Positions 21,377 through 32,040 of a stretch of 64,000 nucleotides of DNA are shown here, piece by piece. How positions within the stretch are numbered: the stretch's first letter is position 1; every line of letters starts with the position of its first letter. The stretch is from Saccharomyces mikatae IFO 1815 (taxonomy: Eukaryota > Ascomycota > Saccharomycetes > Saccharomycetales > Saccharomycetaceae), in assembly GCF_947241705.1 (NCBI RefSeq), contig NC_079271.1:62001-126000 (forward strand), written 5' to 3'. The translations under genes and the position numbers were made by a program. The notes below the pieces were generated by a model. The model searched no databases. It saw nothing but the letters and a program-made list of their open reading frames with translations, and was not told the origin of the DNA.

Positions 21377-23818
21377 ATGGTAGACTCAATTAATCGTATT
21401 GCATCGGCATTAGATACTGCCAAAGTGATAACTAGGGAAGCTGCCGCGGTAGCCACCTCCAAGCTCGGTGAATCCTCTTATACTTATTATTCTCAAAATA
21501 TTAATCCTCAGCAGTTGGCCACCTTGTTAAACTCTAGGAATTCTAGAGAAGTTAGAGATGCCATGAAGAGAATTATATCTATAATGGCTTCTGATGATGA
21601 CTCTATTGATGTTCAATTATATTTTGCTGATGTGGTGAAGAATATCACCACTAATGACATTAAAGTGAAAAGACTTATTCACCTATATTTACTTCGATTT
21701 GCTGAAAATGACCCAAATTTGACCTTACTATCCATTAATTCTCTTCAAAAATCATTGTCTGATTCAAATCCCGAATTGAGATGCTTTGCTTTGAGTGCTC
21801 TCTCTGATATGAAGATGACATCGTTAGCACCTATCATTTTACACACTGTTAAGAAATTAGTTACGGATCCATCTGCAATGGTTCGTGGTGAAGTTGCGTT
21901 GGCCATTATCAAATTGTATAGAGCTGGAAAGAATGAGTACCATGAAGAACTATTGGATATCCTGAAAGAGTTGATGGCAGATACGGATCCTAAGGTGATA
22001 TCCTGTACTGTCCTGGCTTTCAAAGAATGTTATGCCGATCACTTAGAACTACTGCATGGGCATTTTCGTAGGTACTGTAAAGTAATTAGGCAGCTAGATT
22101 CATGGTCACAATCATATTTGATCGAATTGTTGATCAAATATTGTAAACAATTCTTACCAAAACCCACAGTGGTTGATAGGTCGTCAGAAGATTCTCCGAG
22201 AAGCTGTCCTTTACCAGATAATTATAATGAGATTGAGTACCCACTTTACGACGTGGTTAATCATCCTGATTTAGACTTATTTTTACAGAGTCTGAATCGT
22301 CTAATTTACAGTTCCAACCCTGCAGTGATTCTAGCGTCTTGTAATGCACTATATCAATTGGCCTCACCATTGCAGATGAAAAATACCAAATTTATTGAAG
22401 CATTGGTCAAGACAGTTTCCACGACGACAAATCAAGGTAACAAAGAAATCCTTTTGCAAGCAGTTCATTTTTTATCAACCTTAGACCAAACTTTATCTTT
22501 ACCATACATCAAAAAATTCTACATTTTACCCAAAGACTCCATTGTTGCATCTGTTTGGAAGATCCAGATTCTGTCGACGTTAATAAATGAATCAAATGTT
22601 AAGGAAATATTCAAGGAACTGAAATATTATGTAGCCAGCGCTCATCTTCCGGAAAAGGTTGTTATTTTGGCAGTCAAATCATTGTCTCAATGTGGTCAAT
22701 TGTCTACCAGTTGGGAATCTCATGTAATGAAGTGGCTGATTGATCATATGGAATCCCACAACTTGTCGGCTTCTGTCCTAGACGCATACGTGAATGTTAT
22801 TAGGATGCTGGTACAAAAGAACCCCACAAAACATTTACGCATTATCTTTAAACTAGCTGATTTATTAACAGCACAAAGGAGTTTGGCCGATAATGCACGT
22901 GCAGGTATTGTTTGGCTATTCGGTGAAATCGCATCGATTGAATTCAAGATATGCCCGGACGTTTTGAGGAAGCTAATTCCGATGTTTTCCGATGAGGGTC
23001 CGGAAACAAGATGTCAAATTTTAGTGTTATCAGCAAAACTTCTCTCTTATGACATTGATAATTTCAAGCAAGAACAAATTGCTGCAAGCGATGAATCTAG
23101 CGATGAGAAAAATTACCAGAATCATTACGATTTTAGCAGTTCAAGAATCTCAAAAATGTATGAAGCGGTTCTTTACTTGGCAAAGTATGATGACGAGTTT
23201 GATATTAGAGATAGAGCAAGGATGATTTCTTCCCTTTTCGATTCAGGAAAATACGAAATTGTGTCGTTGTTATTACAAGCACCCAAACCTTCAGCGAGGA
23301 ATAACGATTTTATCATCTCTGCGAGGCTGGAAGTACATGCTCAAGAAGTTAAAGATTTCTTTAAAATGCTTCCTTGGAACACAGAGATTACTGGTATTGC
23401 TGAAACAGACAACGATGTTAGGAAGGGTGTAGAATTGAAAGACTATAACAAATATAAAAAAAGTTTTTCATCTCAGTCTTTTATTAGCAACAACTCAGCA
23501 AGATCATTTACATCCAATTCCAATTCAAATTTAAGGGGGGTCAATGATAGTAATGGCAGTAGCGTCTCCGGAAAAGGTAACATAAACACCGTAACTTCTC
23601 ATAATGGGAAGAAATATCGTTTGCAAAGTTTGGACGAATTTTTTTCTGACATACCAGAAAGAAAAAGTAAATCAAAGAAAATTATAAGAGTGGAGGAAGA
23701 AAGTAGTGACGATAATGAAGATGAATCGGAAGAGAGTAGTGATGAAGATGAATCGGACGATGATGAGTATAGCGATTCCTCATCTTTGGGAACATCTTCT
23801 TCACATCTGGAGCTATAA
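21377..23818 (+). CDS. APL6: Apl6, beta3-like subunit of the AP-3 adaptor
   Basis: The protein has 813 residues. An adaptin N-terminal HEAT-type solenoid covers roughly residues 30-560. A hinge and a Ser/Asp/Glu-rich acidic tail follow, ending SSSLGTSSSHLEL. AP-3 carries cargo from the late Golgi to the vacuole without passing the prevacuolar endosome. The frame is open back to 21272 but has no ATG. The ATG at 21377 gives MVDSINRIASALDTAK, the conserved start. The linker at about residues 575-590 (EQIAASDESSDEK) and the acidic tail differ in length from what I recall for S. cerevisiae (about 809 residues). It converges with TNA1. Confidence 0.96.
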   Translation: MVDSINRIASALDTAKVITREAAAVATSKLGESSYTYYSQNINPQQLATLLNSRNSREVRDAMKRIISIMASDDDSIDVQLYFADVVKNITTNDIKVKRLIHLYLLRFAENDPNLTLLSINSLQKSLSDSNPELRCFALSALSDMKMTSLAPIILHTVKKLVTDPSAMVRGEVALAIIKLYRAGKNEYHEELLDILKELMADTDPKVISCTVLAFKECYADHLELLHGHFRRYCKVIRQLDSWSQSYLIELLIKYCKQFLPKPTVVDRSSEDSPRSCPLPDNYNEIEYPLYDVVNHPDLDLFLQSLNRLIYSSNPAVILASCNALYQLASPLQMKNTKFIEALVKTVSTTTNQGNKEILLQAVHFLSTLDQTLSLPYIKKFYILPKDSIVASVWKIQILSTLINESNVKEIFKELKYYVASAHLPEKVVILAVKSLSQCGQLSTSWESHVMKWLIDHMESHNLSASVLDAYVNVIRMLVQKNPTKHLRIIFKLADLLTAQRSLADNARAGIVWLFGEIASIEFKICPDVLRKLIPMFSDEGPETRCQILVLSAKLLSYDIDNFKQEQIAASDESSDEKNYQNHYDFSSSRISKMYEAVLYLAKYDDEFDIRDRARMISSLFDSGKYEIVSLLLQAPKPSARNNDFIISARLEVHAQEVKDFFKMLPWNTEITGIAETDNDVRKGVELKDYNKYKKSFSSQSFISNNSARSFTSNSNSNLRGVNDSNGSSVSGKGNINTVTSHNGKKYRLQSLDEFFSDIPERKSKSKKIIRVEEESSDDNEDESEESSDEDESDDDEYSDSSSLGTSSSHLEL

Positions 23819-24043
23819 TTATCTAAATATAGTACTATATAAACATGTATACTTATAGAAATAGATGTAGGAATGTGTCTTCCAGGAGATGTACAAGTTT
23901 GAGATAGAAAAAAAAAAAAGAAAAAATTAGAAGCTCGTAAGAAAGGGGTTATGTTGAAGATACTGATATGTATAAAAGAAAATTACAAATTGCAAACACC
24001 TCATTACGAGGGGCAAAAAAATATGAGTTGAAGAAAGTCAAAT
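23819..24043. other. APL6/TNA1 convergent 3' region
   Basis: This 225 bp gap lies between two stops. It holds an A-run near 23910-23930 and AT-rich sequence typical of yeast 3' ends. Confidence 0.3.
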
Positions 24044-25648
24044 CTAATACATGTATTTAAACTCAGGGTTTTTGTCGCTTAATCTTTCATCGTATGGAAT
24101 AGGCTCTCCCAATTCGTTACAACGATCGATTATAGCTTTCTTTCTATCATTTTCTCTTTTGTAAAGAAATATCTGTACGATTGTCATAAATATGGAGAAG
24201 ACTTGGAACGCTAAACTAATGGACAGCCCCTTGATATATCTTGGCTTGTCTTTAGCAACAAAAATTTGTCCAGAGACCAAACCTGAACCAGATCCCATAA
24301 ATAGATTGATACCTAAAGCGGTGGCTCTCTTGAAGTAGTTACCGGTATTACCACTCAACCACAAACAGTTACAGGCAGCATTAACGTAGATTCCCATACA
24401 AAGAATGTAAACCCCAAAGTATCTCACACCATGAACTTCAGAACCAAGGACGATGGCAATACCAATCGAAGTAGTTAAACAAGCACCCAAAATAAATGGA
24501 GATCTTAATTTTATGCGATCGGACCAAACAGCACAGACAAAGAACACGATTGCTGTGAGAAAGTAGATGGGGACGGTCATCAATTGAGCTCTAACATTAG
24601 TGAACCCCATGCTGGTAATGATGATTGGCAGAAAGACGGTCAGACCAAAAGTAGTTAAATCGATACCAAACAAAGCCACGGCACTGGCCCAAGTTTTGAC
24701 ATCTTTGACCGCCTGCCACACTTGAAACCATTCGAATTTTTCGTCCGGGTTGAAAGTGTTCATTGTCTTGTATCTCTCGGATATGTATTCCTTTTCCTCT
24801 CTATTGAAAAACCATGAGTCTTCTAAATTTTTACTCAACCCAAAGGCATAGAATGGGACAAACCCCAAGGAGATACAACCTTCGACAATGTAGATGTATT
24901 GCCAAGCTCTTAGAGAGCCACTGATCTTGGAACAACCGTAAGCAATAAGCCCACCAAAGGAGGAAGACAAACAGGCGGCACTAAAGACAAAGGCGAATCT
25001 TAAAGCGTACTGTTCTCTTCTATAGCACACGGAAAGATACATGTTAATAGCTGGATAAATCATACCTTCAAAAGCACCCAGCAGTAGTCTGACCACGATC
25101 AACTGAGGATAATTCTTTACCCAAGCGGTCCCTAGCGAGATAGCACCAAAACAGGTCAAACAGATACTCATCATTAATGGCGGACCCATGATTTTCAGGA
25201 GATTGGTACCAATGGGGTCAAAAAGAACATACGTCGCAAAAAAAACAGTGACACATGTATTGTATTGCGTCCCCACAAGGTTAATATCCTTGGATAGACC
25301 TGCAACTTCTGCGTTACCAATATTCGATTTATCCAAGTTGGAAAGGAAATACAGTAACCCCATAAGCGGGATTAAATAAATGTCCATTTTGCGCAGGACA
25401 CGCTTCTCCATTGGATGAGAAGGAGATGGAATACCATCATCGTCCGTGGTCGTGGCCATGATTTCTCGTTCGGTGGCCAGTTCTGACTTTTTTTCATGGT
25501 TGCGATTGTGCAAGCTAGCCTCATGGCCTTCATCTTCTTGGAACGTGACCTCTGTAGGTCTTTCGTCTGATCCATCGTTGGTGGGTGACATGAAAAGCAC
25601 ATCATCCACCAAATGTTTAGGTGACTCCATAGTGAATTTGTTGCTCAT
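24044..25648 (-). CDS. TNA1: Tna1, high-affinity nicotinic acid permease
   Basis: This 534-residue major facilitator protein belongs to the allantoate-permease (Dal5-like) family and has about 12 hydrophobic helices between residues 95 and 500. The cytosolic N-terminus is hydrophilic and acidic. Family signatures include MDIYLIPLMGLLYFLSNLDKSN around helix 1 and LGAFEGMIYPA. The protein imports nicotinic acid for NAD salvage and is also used for quinolinate. In S. cerevisiae the gene is repressed by Hst1/Sum1 when NAD is high. I could not identify a convincing Sum1 site upstream. Sequence and length fit Tna1, with scattered conservative substitutions. It is divergent from RAD2 across 1.67 kb. 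Confidence 0.97.
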   Translation of the reverse strand: MSNKFTMESPKHLVDDVLFMSPTNDGSDERPTEVTFQEDEGHEASLHNRNHEKKSELATEREIMATTTDDDGIPSPSHPMEKRVLRKMDIYLIPLMGLLYFLSNLDKSNIGNAEVAGLSKDINLVGTQYNTCVTVFFATYVLFDPIGTNLLKIMGPPLMMSICLTCFGAISLGTAWVKNYPQLIVVRLLLGAFEGMIYPAINMYLSVCYRREQYALRFAFVFSAACLSSSFGGLIAYGCSKISGSLRAWQYIYIVEGCISLGFVPFYAFGLSKNLEDSWFFNREEKEYISERYKTMNTFNPDEKFEWFQVWQAVKDVKTWASAVALFGIDLTTFGLTVFLPIIITSMGFTNVRAQLMTVPIYFLTAIVFFVCAVWSDRIKLRSPFILGACLTTSIGIAIVLGSEVHGVRYFGVYILCMGIYVNAACNCLWLSGNTGNYFKRATALGINLFMGSGSGLVSGQIFVAKDKPRYIKGLSISLAFQVFSIFMTIVQIFLYKRENDRKKAIIDRCNELGEPIPYDERLSDKNPEFKYMY

Positions 25649-26480
25649 CTATATGTAATGACAATAGTTCAATGCTCGAAAGTGAAGAACTATTTCTTTT
25701 TTTTTTATATAAGCCTTCTGCGCAGTCGTTTTTTTTTCAGTCGCTGTCTCACGGGGGAAAATAGTATGAGAAAAAGGCGGCGAAGAGGGGGAGCTATGAT
25801 ATTTGTACGACTTTTAGGACGGTAAATATAGACGTAAGCTTATATTTTGGTTAAGGATCCAATGCTTTGACTATTTAATCAAAATATAAAACAAAAAAAA
25901 TTCTTAAGCAATAATCAAGATGCACTGCCCAGTGAAAATATATCGAATAAAAAAGCAGCTCAAAGAAAGAAAGATCATGGTTTATATACTTTAGGACTTT
26001 TTTAATATAACCGGAGATGCGACAGATATCTTGGGGTGTATGGATGAGCTCAAAACAATGCCAACAAGATACGTCGCGAGGGTTTCGACGGTTTGTAACA
26101 TTGTTTCCATGTGTGACGCATGGGATTCTACGGTAGATCCCGAATGTGCCCGGCTGTGATTGATAACTACTATTGCGAGTAATACGCGATCGGGCGTCCG
26201 CTGTTGTTTTGCTGGTGCGACCGCTTCTTCGCAGAGAATGGGTTACTTGTTAAAAGGAGACATACAGGGAAAAACCAACAGAATACGAGCAGAAAACTAG
26301 AAAATAAAAAAATAGAAAAAAAACAAGAAAAAGCAAAAGGAAAATTAGTAGAAGCCGGCGATGGCTGCAGCATCCACATGGAGGCCACTATGACAGAGAG
26401 GAGAAGCACCCAGACAAGTGCCAGGCACTTTGGTTCATTTAGCGTCTGATAACACCAACACCAGTACGATAGTAAAAATT

Positions 26481-26534
26481 ATGATTATGATTATGATTAT
26501 GATTATGATAATAATAATAATAATAATAATAATA
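26481..26534. repeat. Compound microsatellite (ATGATT)n then (AAT)n
   Basis: About four hexanucleotide ATGATT units run directly into about nine ATA/AAT trinucleotide units. The repeat lies in the TNA1/RAD2 intergenic region and is likely to vary in length between strains. Confidence 0.95.
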
Positions 26535-27199
26535 CATATAAAATAAAATAATAAACAAGTGGCACACCCCGACTCTGCAACCGGTACGGGAAGCACGCGC
26601 TCTCCCTATGTGTTGTACTGGCCATTCTACGAAACCAGTACCGTATATATGCGTATATTTCTGCTTTTACCGTGTCGTCCATATTTCGTTCTCTTTGACC
26701 AACACGGGAACGTTGTGCGGAATTAATTTGAAATCGACTTTTTCTATGGAGTTTTCTCTATCTGCCCCCAAGTTTCACAAAATTAGTGCGCGGGGTGGAT
26801 GGGTGCGTCACACCATTTACTGACACCTGCTCCCATAAGTAGCGATGTATTATGTGGGAAGGAAGAACATACTATACAGAGAGAAACTGTGGTTGATTTT
26901 TTAGTGCAGATACCACTGAAGAGAATTACGAAACGGGACCCGTTCCCCCAAAAAAAAGATGATCAAGAGGATAAAACGGAAAAGCCATGGCTTTAGTAGT
27001 TTCTATCGCGAAAGATGTCGCATTTTGAGCAGTATTGCATATGCAAACGATTCGCCCTTATGGTCGATATTGGTGCCGGGTTTGGGAAAGTAATGGTGTG
27101 CTGAAAATGGTATGTTCTGTCTTTTTCCTTTTGTCTGAGCCATTCGAACTCTACCGGGAGCATTTGAAGGGAGAACCAAGGGTTGGAAAAAAAAGAAAA

Positions 27200-27207
27200 G
27201 GTGGCGG
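27200..27207 (+). promoter_or_regulatory. Candidate GGTGGCGA/PACE-like element before RAD2
   Basis: GGTGGCGG lies 110 bp upstream of the RAD2 ATG. It differs by one base from GGTGGCGA, the Rpn4-bound element of damage-inducible promoters. A chance match is possible. Confidence 0.35.
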
Positions 27208-27316
27208 GCGCAGATAGAGATTATAAAGGGATTGAAAAACTGTATGTAAATCATTGAAGGTTCTCCACGTCATCTCATGTTGAATCGCGTGGTCAGGAAA
27301 AGGCCAAAGTAGACAG

Positions 27317-30300
27317 ATGGGTGTTCATTCATTTTGGGATATTGCAGGTCCCACGGCAAGACCCGTGAGGCTGGAATCCCTGGAAGATAAGAGAATGGCA
27401 GTCGATGCGTCCATTTGGATATACCAGTTTTTGAAAGCTGTGCGGGACCAAGAAGGGAATGCTGTGAAAAATTCACACATCACTGGCTTTTTCAGAAGAA
27501 TTTGTAAGCTGCTGTACTTTGGTATAAGGCCGGTGTTCGTGTTTGACGGTGGTGTGCCCGTGTTGAAGAGAGAAACTATACGGCAAAGGAAAGAACGAAG
27601 ACAAGGGAAGCGAGACAATGCGAAATCTACGGCTAGGAAGCTGCTAGCTTTGCAGATGCAAAACATGTCGGACGGTAGCGCAAAGAAGCTGGCACAGAAT
27701 GACGGTAGTAGTGTTCAAATCTTCAAACCTCAAGACGAGTGGGATTTGCCTGATATACCAGGATTCAAGTACGATAAGGAAGATGCCAGAGTTGATTCTA
27801 CCAAGACTTTCGAGAAGCTTATGAATTCGATAGACGGCGATGGATTGGAAGACATTGATTTGGACGCCATAAATCCAGCATCGGCTGAATTTGAGGAGCT
27901 GCCTAAGGCGACACAGTATTTGATATTATCATCGTTGAGGCTGAAATCTAGACTGAGAATGGGGTACTCGAAGGAACAGTTGGAAACCATTTTCCCCAAT
28001 AGCATGGATTTCTCGAAATTCCAAATAGATATGGTCAAAAGAAGAAATTTTTTCACCCAAAAATTAATCAACACCACTGGGTTTCAGGACGGTGGGGCGT
28101 CTAAGCTAAACCAGGAGGTGATTAATAGGATATCTGGACAAAAAAATAAAGAGTACAGGTTGACGAAGACGGATAATGGATGGATCCTTGGGCTAGGGTC
28201 GAACGACGGTTCTGAAGCCCAGAAGGCAATCGTGATAGACGATGGAGAGTCTGGTGCCCTGGTAAAACAATTGAATAGTAACGCTGTAGACGGCGACATA
28301 CTCCAGTGGGATGACTTTCAAGAGGGCGCTTTTAGAATACTACGAGACAAGCCCTCTGACATGGCAACCACTCCGCAGAAGAGAAGCAATCGATCGGAGG
28401 ATGAGGGGGCGAATTCAGATGAATACGCGTGGGAAGAAGTAGATCTTAAACCCAAGAATGACACGTTGATAGAAGATTTTTCGCTGAAGGCTGCAAGGTT
28501 ACCTTACATGGACCAATCTGTTAATAGTGTGGGCAGTAAATCGTTTCTGGATAAAAGATATGATCAGGCATCGCCCATCAAAAATACTCCAACAACCAAA
28601 ATCAACAGGATTAATGTGGACGATGACGATGACGAGGATTACTTAAAACAAATTGAAGAAATTGAAATGATGGAATCCGTGCAACGTTCTAAGATGGAAA
28701 AAAATTCTGAATCGGTTGATAAACCAAAACTCGCTCAACCTACCATGTCCAATGCTGAACGATCACGTCCGCCGATAGTACAGTATGGATCACTTGGAGC
28801 TCAGCCGGACTGTAAGCAACTACATCATGTGACAAATTTGAACAGTAAATCTGGCTCAGTCATTGAAATGAATGGCAAAACAACAATTTCTGAGTTTAAA
28901 CCACCATCTGTGGCGGAGGATAAAGGTGCCGCATTAACAGAAGGAGAGCAAAATTTAAATTTTATCTCTCAGAAGATACCGCAATTTGATTTCAACAACA
29001 AAAAATCTCTACTTTTTCAAAATGATACCAATAATAAAGCGACCCAAGAGAAGACGAAAGAGAAGCCTCCGGTTCCAGAAATGCCGAGTTGGTTCTCTTC
29101 TGCCGATTCCCAACGACCATATAACCCTTATAGCACCACCAATTTTGTGGAAGATAAAAATACTGGGAACGAACAAGAAAGTGAAGCTGGAACAACCACA
29201 AACAGGAACAGCTATGAACTTCTCACTGGCTTGAATGCCATCGAAATGCTAGAAAAAGAAACTGGAACCGAAGAGAATTCACTTGACGCAAAAAATGACG
29301 ATGACTTAGAGCTCTTATCAGATGAAGTATATGAGGACGTTCCCACCAAATCTCAAATCGAGAATGAAGTAGAGGACAGTGGTGATGGAAAAGAGGAATC
29401 TTCGAATAATGGGCACCGGAAGCCCCTTGCTTTTGATTACGACTTCTCTGAAGATGAAGAGGATAACATAGTAGAGAACATGATAAAGGAGCAACAAGAA
29501 TTCGATACATTCAAGAAAACAACATTAGTGCCTTCTGGTGGAAGAAATGTTGCTGATAGTGCCTTTCTGGAGGACGAGTTGTTCGAGCAACAGATGAAGG
29601 ATAAAAGGGATTCTGATGAAGTAACTATGGATATGATCAAAGAAGTGCAAGAATTATTATCCAGATTTGGCATCCCCTATATCACAGCGCCTATGGAAGC
29701 TGAAGCACAGTGTGCAGAGCTCTTGCAGCTGAAACTTGTTGATGGCGTAATTACCGATGATAGTGATGTTTTTTTATTTGGTGGTACAAAGATTTACAAA
29801 AATATGTTCCACGAAAAGAACTATGTCGAGTTTTACGATGCTGAATCTATTTTAAGGTCGTTAGGTTTAGATAGAAAGAACATGATCGAATTGGCACAGC
29901 TTTTAGGGAGTGATTACACAAATGGATTGAAGGGCATGGGTCCCGTTTCAAGTATCGAAGTCATTGCGGAATTTGGAAACTTGAAGAATTTTAAAGACTG
30001 GTACAATAATGGACAGTTTGATAAACGCAAACAAGAAACGGAAACTAAATTCGAAAAAGACCTGAGGAAGAAGCTGGTAAATAATGAAGTTATCTTGGAC
30101 GACGATTTCCCAAGTGTCATGGTTTATGACGCATACATGAGACCAGAAGTGGATCATGATACCACACCATTTGTTTGGGGATCGCCAGATCTGGACATGC
30201 TACGATCATTCATGAAGCATCAGTTAGGTTGGCCATACGAAAAGTCGGACGAAATTCTTATTCCTTTGATTAGAGATGTTAACAATCGTAAAAAGAAAGG

Positions 30301-30418
30301 GAAGCAGAAAAGGATTAACGACTTCTTTCCAAGTGAATACATATCTGATGGTAAGAAGCTCAGTACAAGTAAGAGGGTTACAACTGCAACAGGTAAACTG
30401 AAGAAAAGAAAGCTGTAA
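27317..30418 (+). CDS. RAD2: Rad2, XPG-family nucleotide excision repair endonuclease
   Basis: The protein has 1033 residues. The N-terminal nuclease half (MGVHSFWDIAGPTARPV, then MAVDASIWIYQFL) covers about residues 1-100. A long acidic spacer follows, then the internal nuclease half near 770-900. This carries PMEAEAQCAELL with active-site Glu residues, DGVITDDSDVFLFG with metal-binding Asp residues, and the H2TH segment GSDYTNGLKGMGP near 863. A PIP-box-like QKRINDFF is near 996, followed by a basic tail. Rad2 cuts 3' of bulky lesions in nucleotide excision repair and also acts with TFIIH in transcription. The spacer is the fast-evolving part; the S. cerevisiae length is about 1031. MTM1 follows in tandem. 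Confidence 0.98.
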   Translation: MGVHSFWDIAGPTARPVRLESLEDKRMAVDASIWIYQFLKAVRDQEGNAVKNSHITGFFRRICKLLYFGIRPVFVFDGGVPVLKRETIRQRKERRQGKRDNAKSTARKLLALQMQNMSDGSAKKLAQNDGSSVQIFKPQDEWDLPDIPGFKYDKEDARVDSTKTFEKLMNSIDGDGLEDIDLDAINPASAEFEELPKATQYLILSSLRLKSRLRMGYSKEQLETIFPNSMDFSKFQIDMVKRRNFFTQKLINTTGFQDGGASKLNQEVINRISGQKNKEYRLTKTDNGWILGLGSNDGSEAQKAIVIDDGESGALVKQLNSNAVDGDILQWDDFQEGAFRILRDKPSDMATTPQKRSNRSEDEGANSDEYAWEEVDLKPKNDTLIEDFSLKAARLPYMDQSVNSVGSKSFLDKRYDQASPIKNTPTTKINRINVDDDDDEDYLKQIEEIEMMESVQRSKMEKNSESVDKPKLAQPTMSNAERSRPPIVQYGSLGAQPDCKQLHHVTNLNSKSGSVIEMNGKTTISEFKPPSVAEDKGAALTEGEQNLNFISQKIPQFDFNNKKSLLFQNDTNNKATQEKTKEKPPVPEMPSWFSSADSQRPYNPYSTTNFVEDKNTGNEQESEAGTTTNRNSYELLTGLNAIEMLEKETGTEENSLDAKNDDDLELLSDEVYEDVPTKSQIENEVEDSGDGKEESSNNGHRKPLAFDYDFSEDEEDNIVENMIKEQQEFDTFKKTTLVPSGGRNVADSAFLEDELFEQQMKDKRDSDEVTMDMIKEVQELLSRFGIPYITAPMEAEAQCAELLQLKLVDGVITDDSDVFLFGGTKIYKNMFHEKNYVEFYDAESILRSLGLDRKNMIELAQLLGSDYTNGLKGMGPVSSIEVIAEFGNLKNFKDWYNNGQFDKRKQETETKFEKDLRKKLVNNEVILDDDFPSVMVYDAYMRPEVDHDTTPFVWGSPDLDMLRSFMKHQLGWPYEKSDEILIPLIRDVNNRKKKGKQKRINDFFPSEYISDGKKLSTSKRVTTATGKLKKRKL

Positions 30419-30809
30419 CCCAGTTTTGCGTTTCCTTCTTTCATCATATATTATGTATGGTTTACTTTTTATAGAATATCACCTTTCTTTTCTGCACGTT
30501 AATATTGGTAACTGATGTAGCAACAGTAATAAATATAGGGTTGTTGGCTGTATTTGCGCTGGACATGTTTGATACATGGGCACCCACCCAAACCCGCGCA
30601 ACGTTATTTTTCGCCTTGTTTGAAGATCTCTGAATAGCGATGAGAGAACAAAACACATTCAGTCATCTTTGCATATTTTTGGAAAACTACCGCTCTGGAA
30701 TTGGGTGCAGTACTCCCACTTTTGCTTCAGTGTATATAGAAAAATTGTATGAGCTAAACGTATAAGTTATCGTAAAGGAAGGTTAACAGCAAGGGCAGAT
30801 TAATACGAT
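30419..30809. other. RAD2-MTM1 intergenic region
   Basis: This 391 bp gap holds the RAD2 3' flank and MTM1 promoter, with a TATA-like GTATATAG near 30732. I see nothing else. Confidence 0.35.
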
Positions 30810-31910
30810 ATGAGTGATCGCAATACTAGTAATAGACTAACCTTAAAAGAACGAATGTTAAGTGCTGGTACAGGATCACTACTCACCTCTTTGATCTTAA
30901 CACCGATGGATGTCGTGAGAATACGACTACAACAACAGCAGATGATTCCCGACTGTTCATGCGATGGGGCACCCGAGTTATCCAGCGCCGTTGGTTCAGG
31001 ATCAAAACTTAAGACGTTGACCGATGTCAGAGGGCAAAACTTAAACAACGGGAAAATATTTTGGGAGAGTGCGTGTTTTCAAGAATTACACTGTAAAAAC
31101 TCTTCGCTGAAGTTCAATGGCACTCTGGAAGCATTTACGAAAATTGCCAACGTTGAAGGTATAACGAGTTTATGGAGGGGTATTTCTTTAACTCTACTGA
31201 TGGCTATCCCCGCTAATATGGTCTACTTTAGTGGATATGAATACATAAGGGATATCTCCCCCATTGCTTCGACGTACCCGACGTTGAATCCCCTCTTTTG
31301 TGGAGCAATTGCGAGAGTATTTGCAGCAACAAGTGTTGCACCCTTAGAACTAGTAAAAACTAAGCTGCAAAGTATACCGAGGTCATCAAGGTCCACGAAA
31401 ACATGGATGATGGTTAAGGATTTGTTGAACGAGACGAGGCAAGAAATGAAAATGGTAGGTCCTTCTAGGGCTCTTTTTAAAGGTTTAGAGATCACTCTGT
31501 GGAGAGACGTTCCTTTCAGTGCAATATACTGGAGTTCGTATGAACTCTGCAAGGAGAAACTATGGCTGGATTCTAGTCGATATACATCGCAGAATTCCAA
31601 CTGGATTCATTTCATAAACAGTTTTGCCAGCGGTTGCATAAGTGGGATAGTAGCAGCTATTTGCACACACCCCTTTGATGTCGGTAAAACGAGATGGCAA
31701 ATATCCATGATGAACAATAATGACCCGAAGGGTAGCAACAGGTCTAGGAATATGTTTAAGTTTCTAGAGACCATATGGCGTAAGGAAGGTTTTGCTGCTC
31801 TTTATACGGGCCTCGCCGCCAGAGTGATTAAGATAGCGCCAAGTTGCGCTATTATGATTTCTAGTTATGAGATCTCCAAAAGAATATTTGGAAAGAAATT
31901 GCATCAGTAA
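30810..31910 (+). CDS. MTM1: Mtm1, mitochondrial carrier family protein
   Basis: The protein has 366 residues, the S. cerevisiae length. Three carrier repeats are marked by PxDxxR/K-type signatures: LTPMDVVRIRLQ near residue 30, VAPLELVKTKLQ near 176 and THPFDVGKTRWQ near 285. A longer loop between helices 1 and 2 carries a CSC motif (PDCSCDGAPE). It is an inner-membrane carrier. Loss in S. cerevisiae causes mis-metallation of Sod2 with iron and affects Fe-S and pyridoxal-phosphate homeostasis; the true substrate is debated, with pyridoxal 5'-phosphate proposed. Its stop lies 130 bp from the 3' end of the GND2 relic on the other strand. Confidence 0.96.
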   Translation: MSDRNTSNRLTLKERMLSAGTGSLLTSLILTPMDVVRIRLQQQQMIPDCSCDGAPELSSAVGSGSKLKTLTDVRGQNLNNGKIFWESACFQELHCKNSSLKFNGTLEAFTKIANVEGITSLWRGISLTLLMAIPANMVYFSGYEYIRDISPIASTYPTLNPLFCGAIARVFAATSVAPLELVKTKLQSIPRSSRSTKTWMMVKDLLNETRQEMKMVGPSRALFKGLEITLWRDVPFSAIYWSSYELCKEKLWLDSSRYTSQNSNWIHFINSFASGCISGIVAAICTHPFDVGKTRWQISMMNNNDPKGSNRSRNMFKFLETIWRKEGFAALYTGLAARVIKIAPSCAIMISSYEISKRIFGKKLHQ

Positions 31911-32040
31911 ACTAAGGCTTGTACATAGAGGTATATAATAACCGAAAAGAAGCATATATATATAATTAATTTTTGAAACAGTTCAAGAAAGGAGGATAAC
32001 TTGTACTCACCACGTTACAAGCGGATACATTTGAAACTCC

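Larger units (their letters stand above)
25649..27316. promoter_or_regulatory. TNA1/RAD2 divergent intergenic region
   Basis: This 1.67 kb region has no credible gene. It contains a compound microsatellite (26481-26534), poly(A/T) runs near 25700 and 25890, and, on the RAD2 side, GGTGGCGG at 27200-27207. The latter is one base off the GGTGGCGA element known from DNA-repair promoters such as MAG1. Several frames of 60-85 codons exist, but none has a recognisable product. Confidence 0.45.

Noticed and set aside
25446-25658. Frame antisense to the TNA1 5' end
   Set aside because: It lies entirely opposite a conserved gene. Such antisense frames correspond to dubious ORFs in S. cerevisiae.
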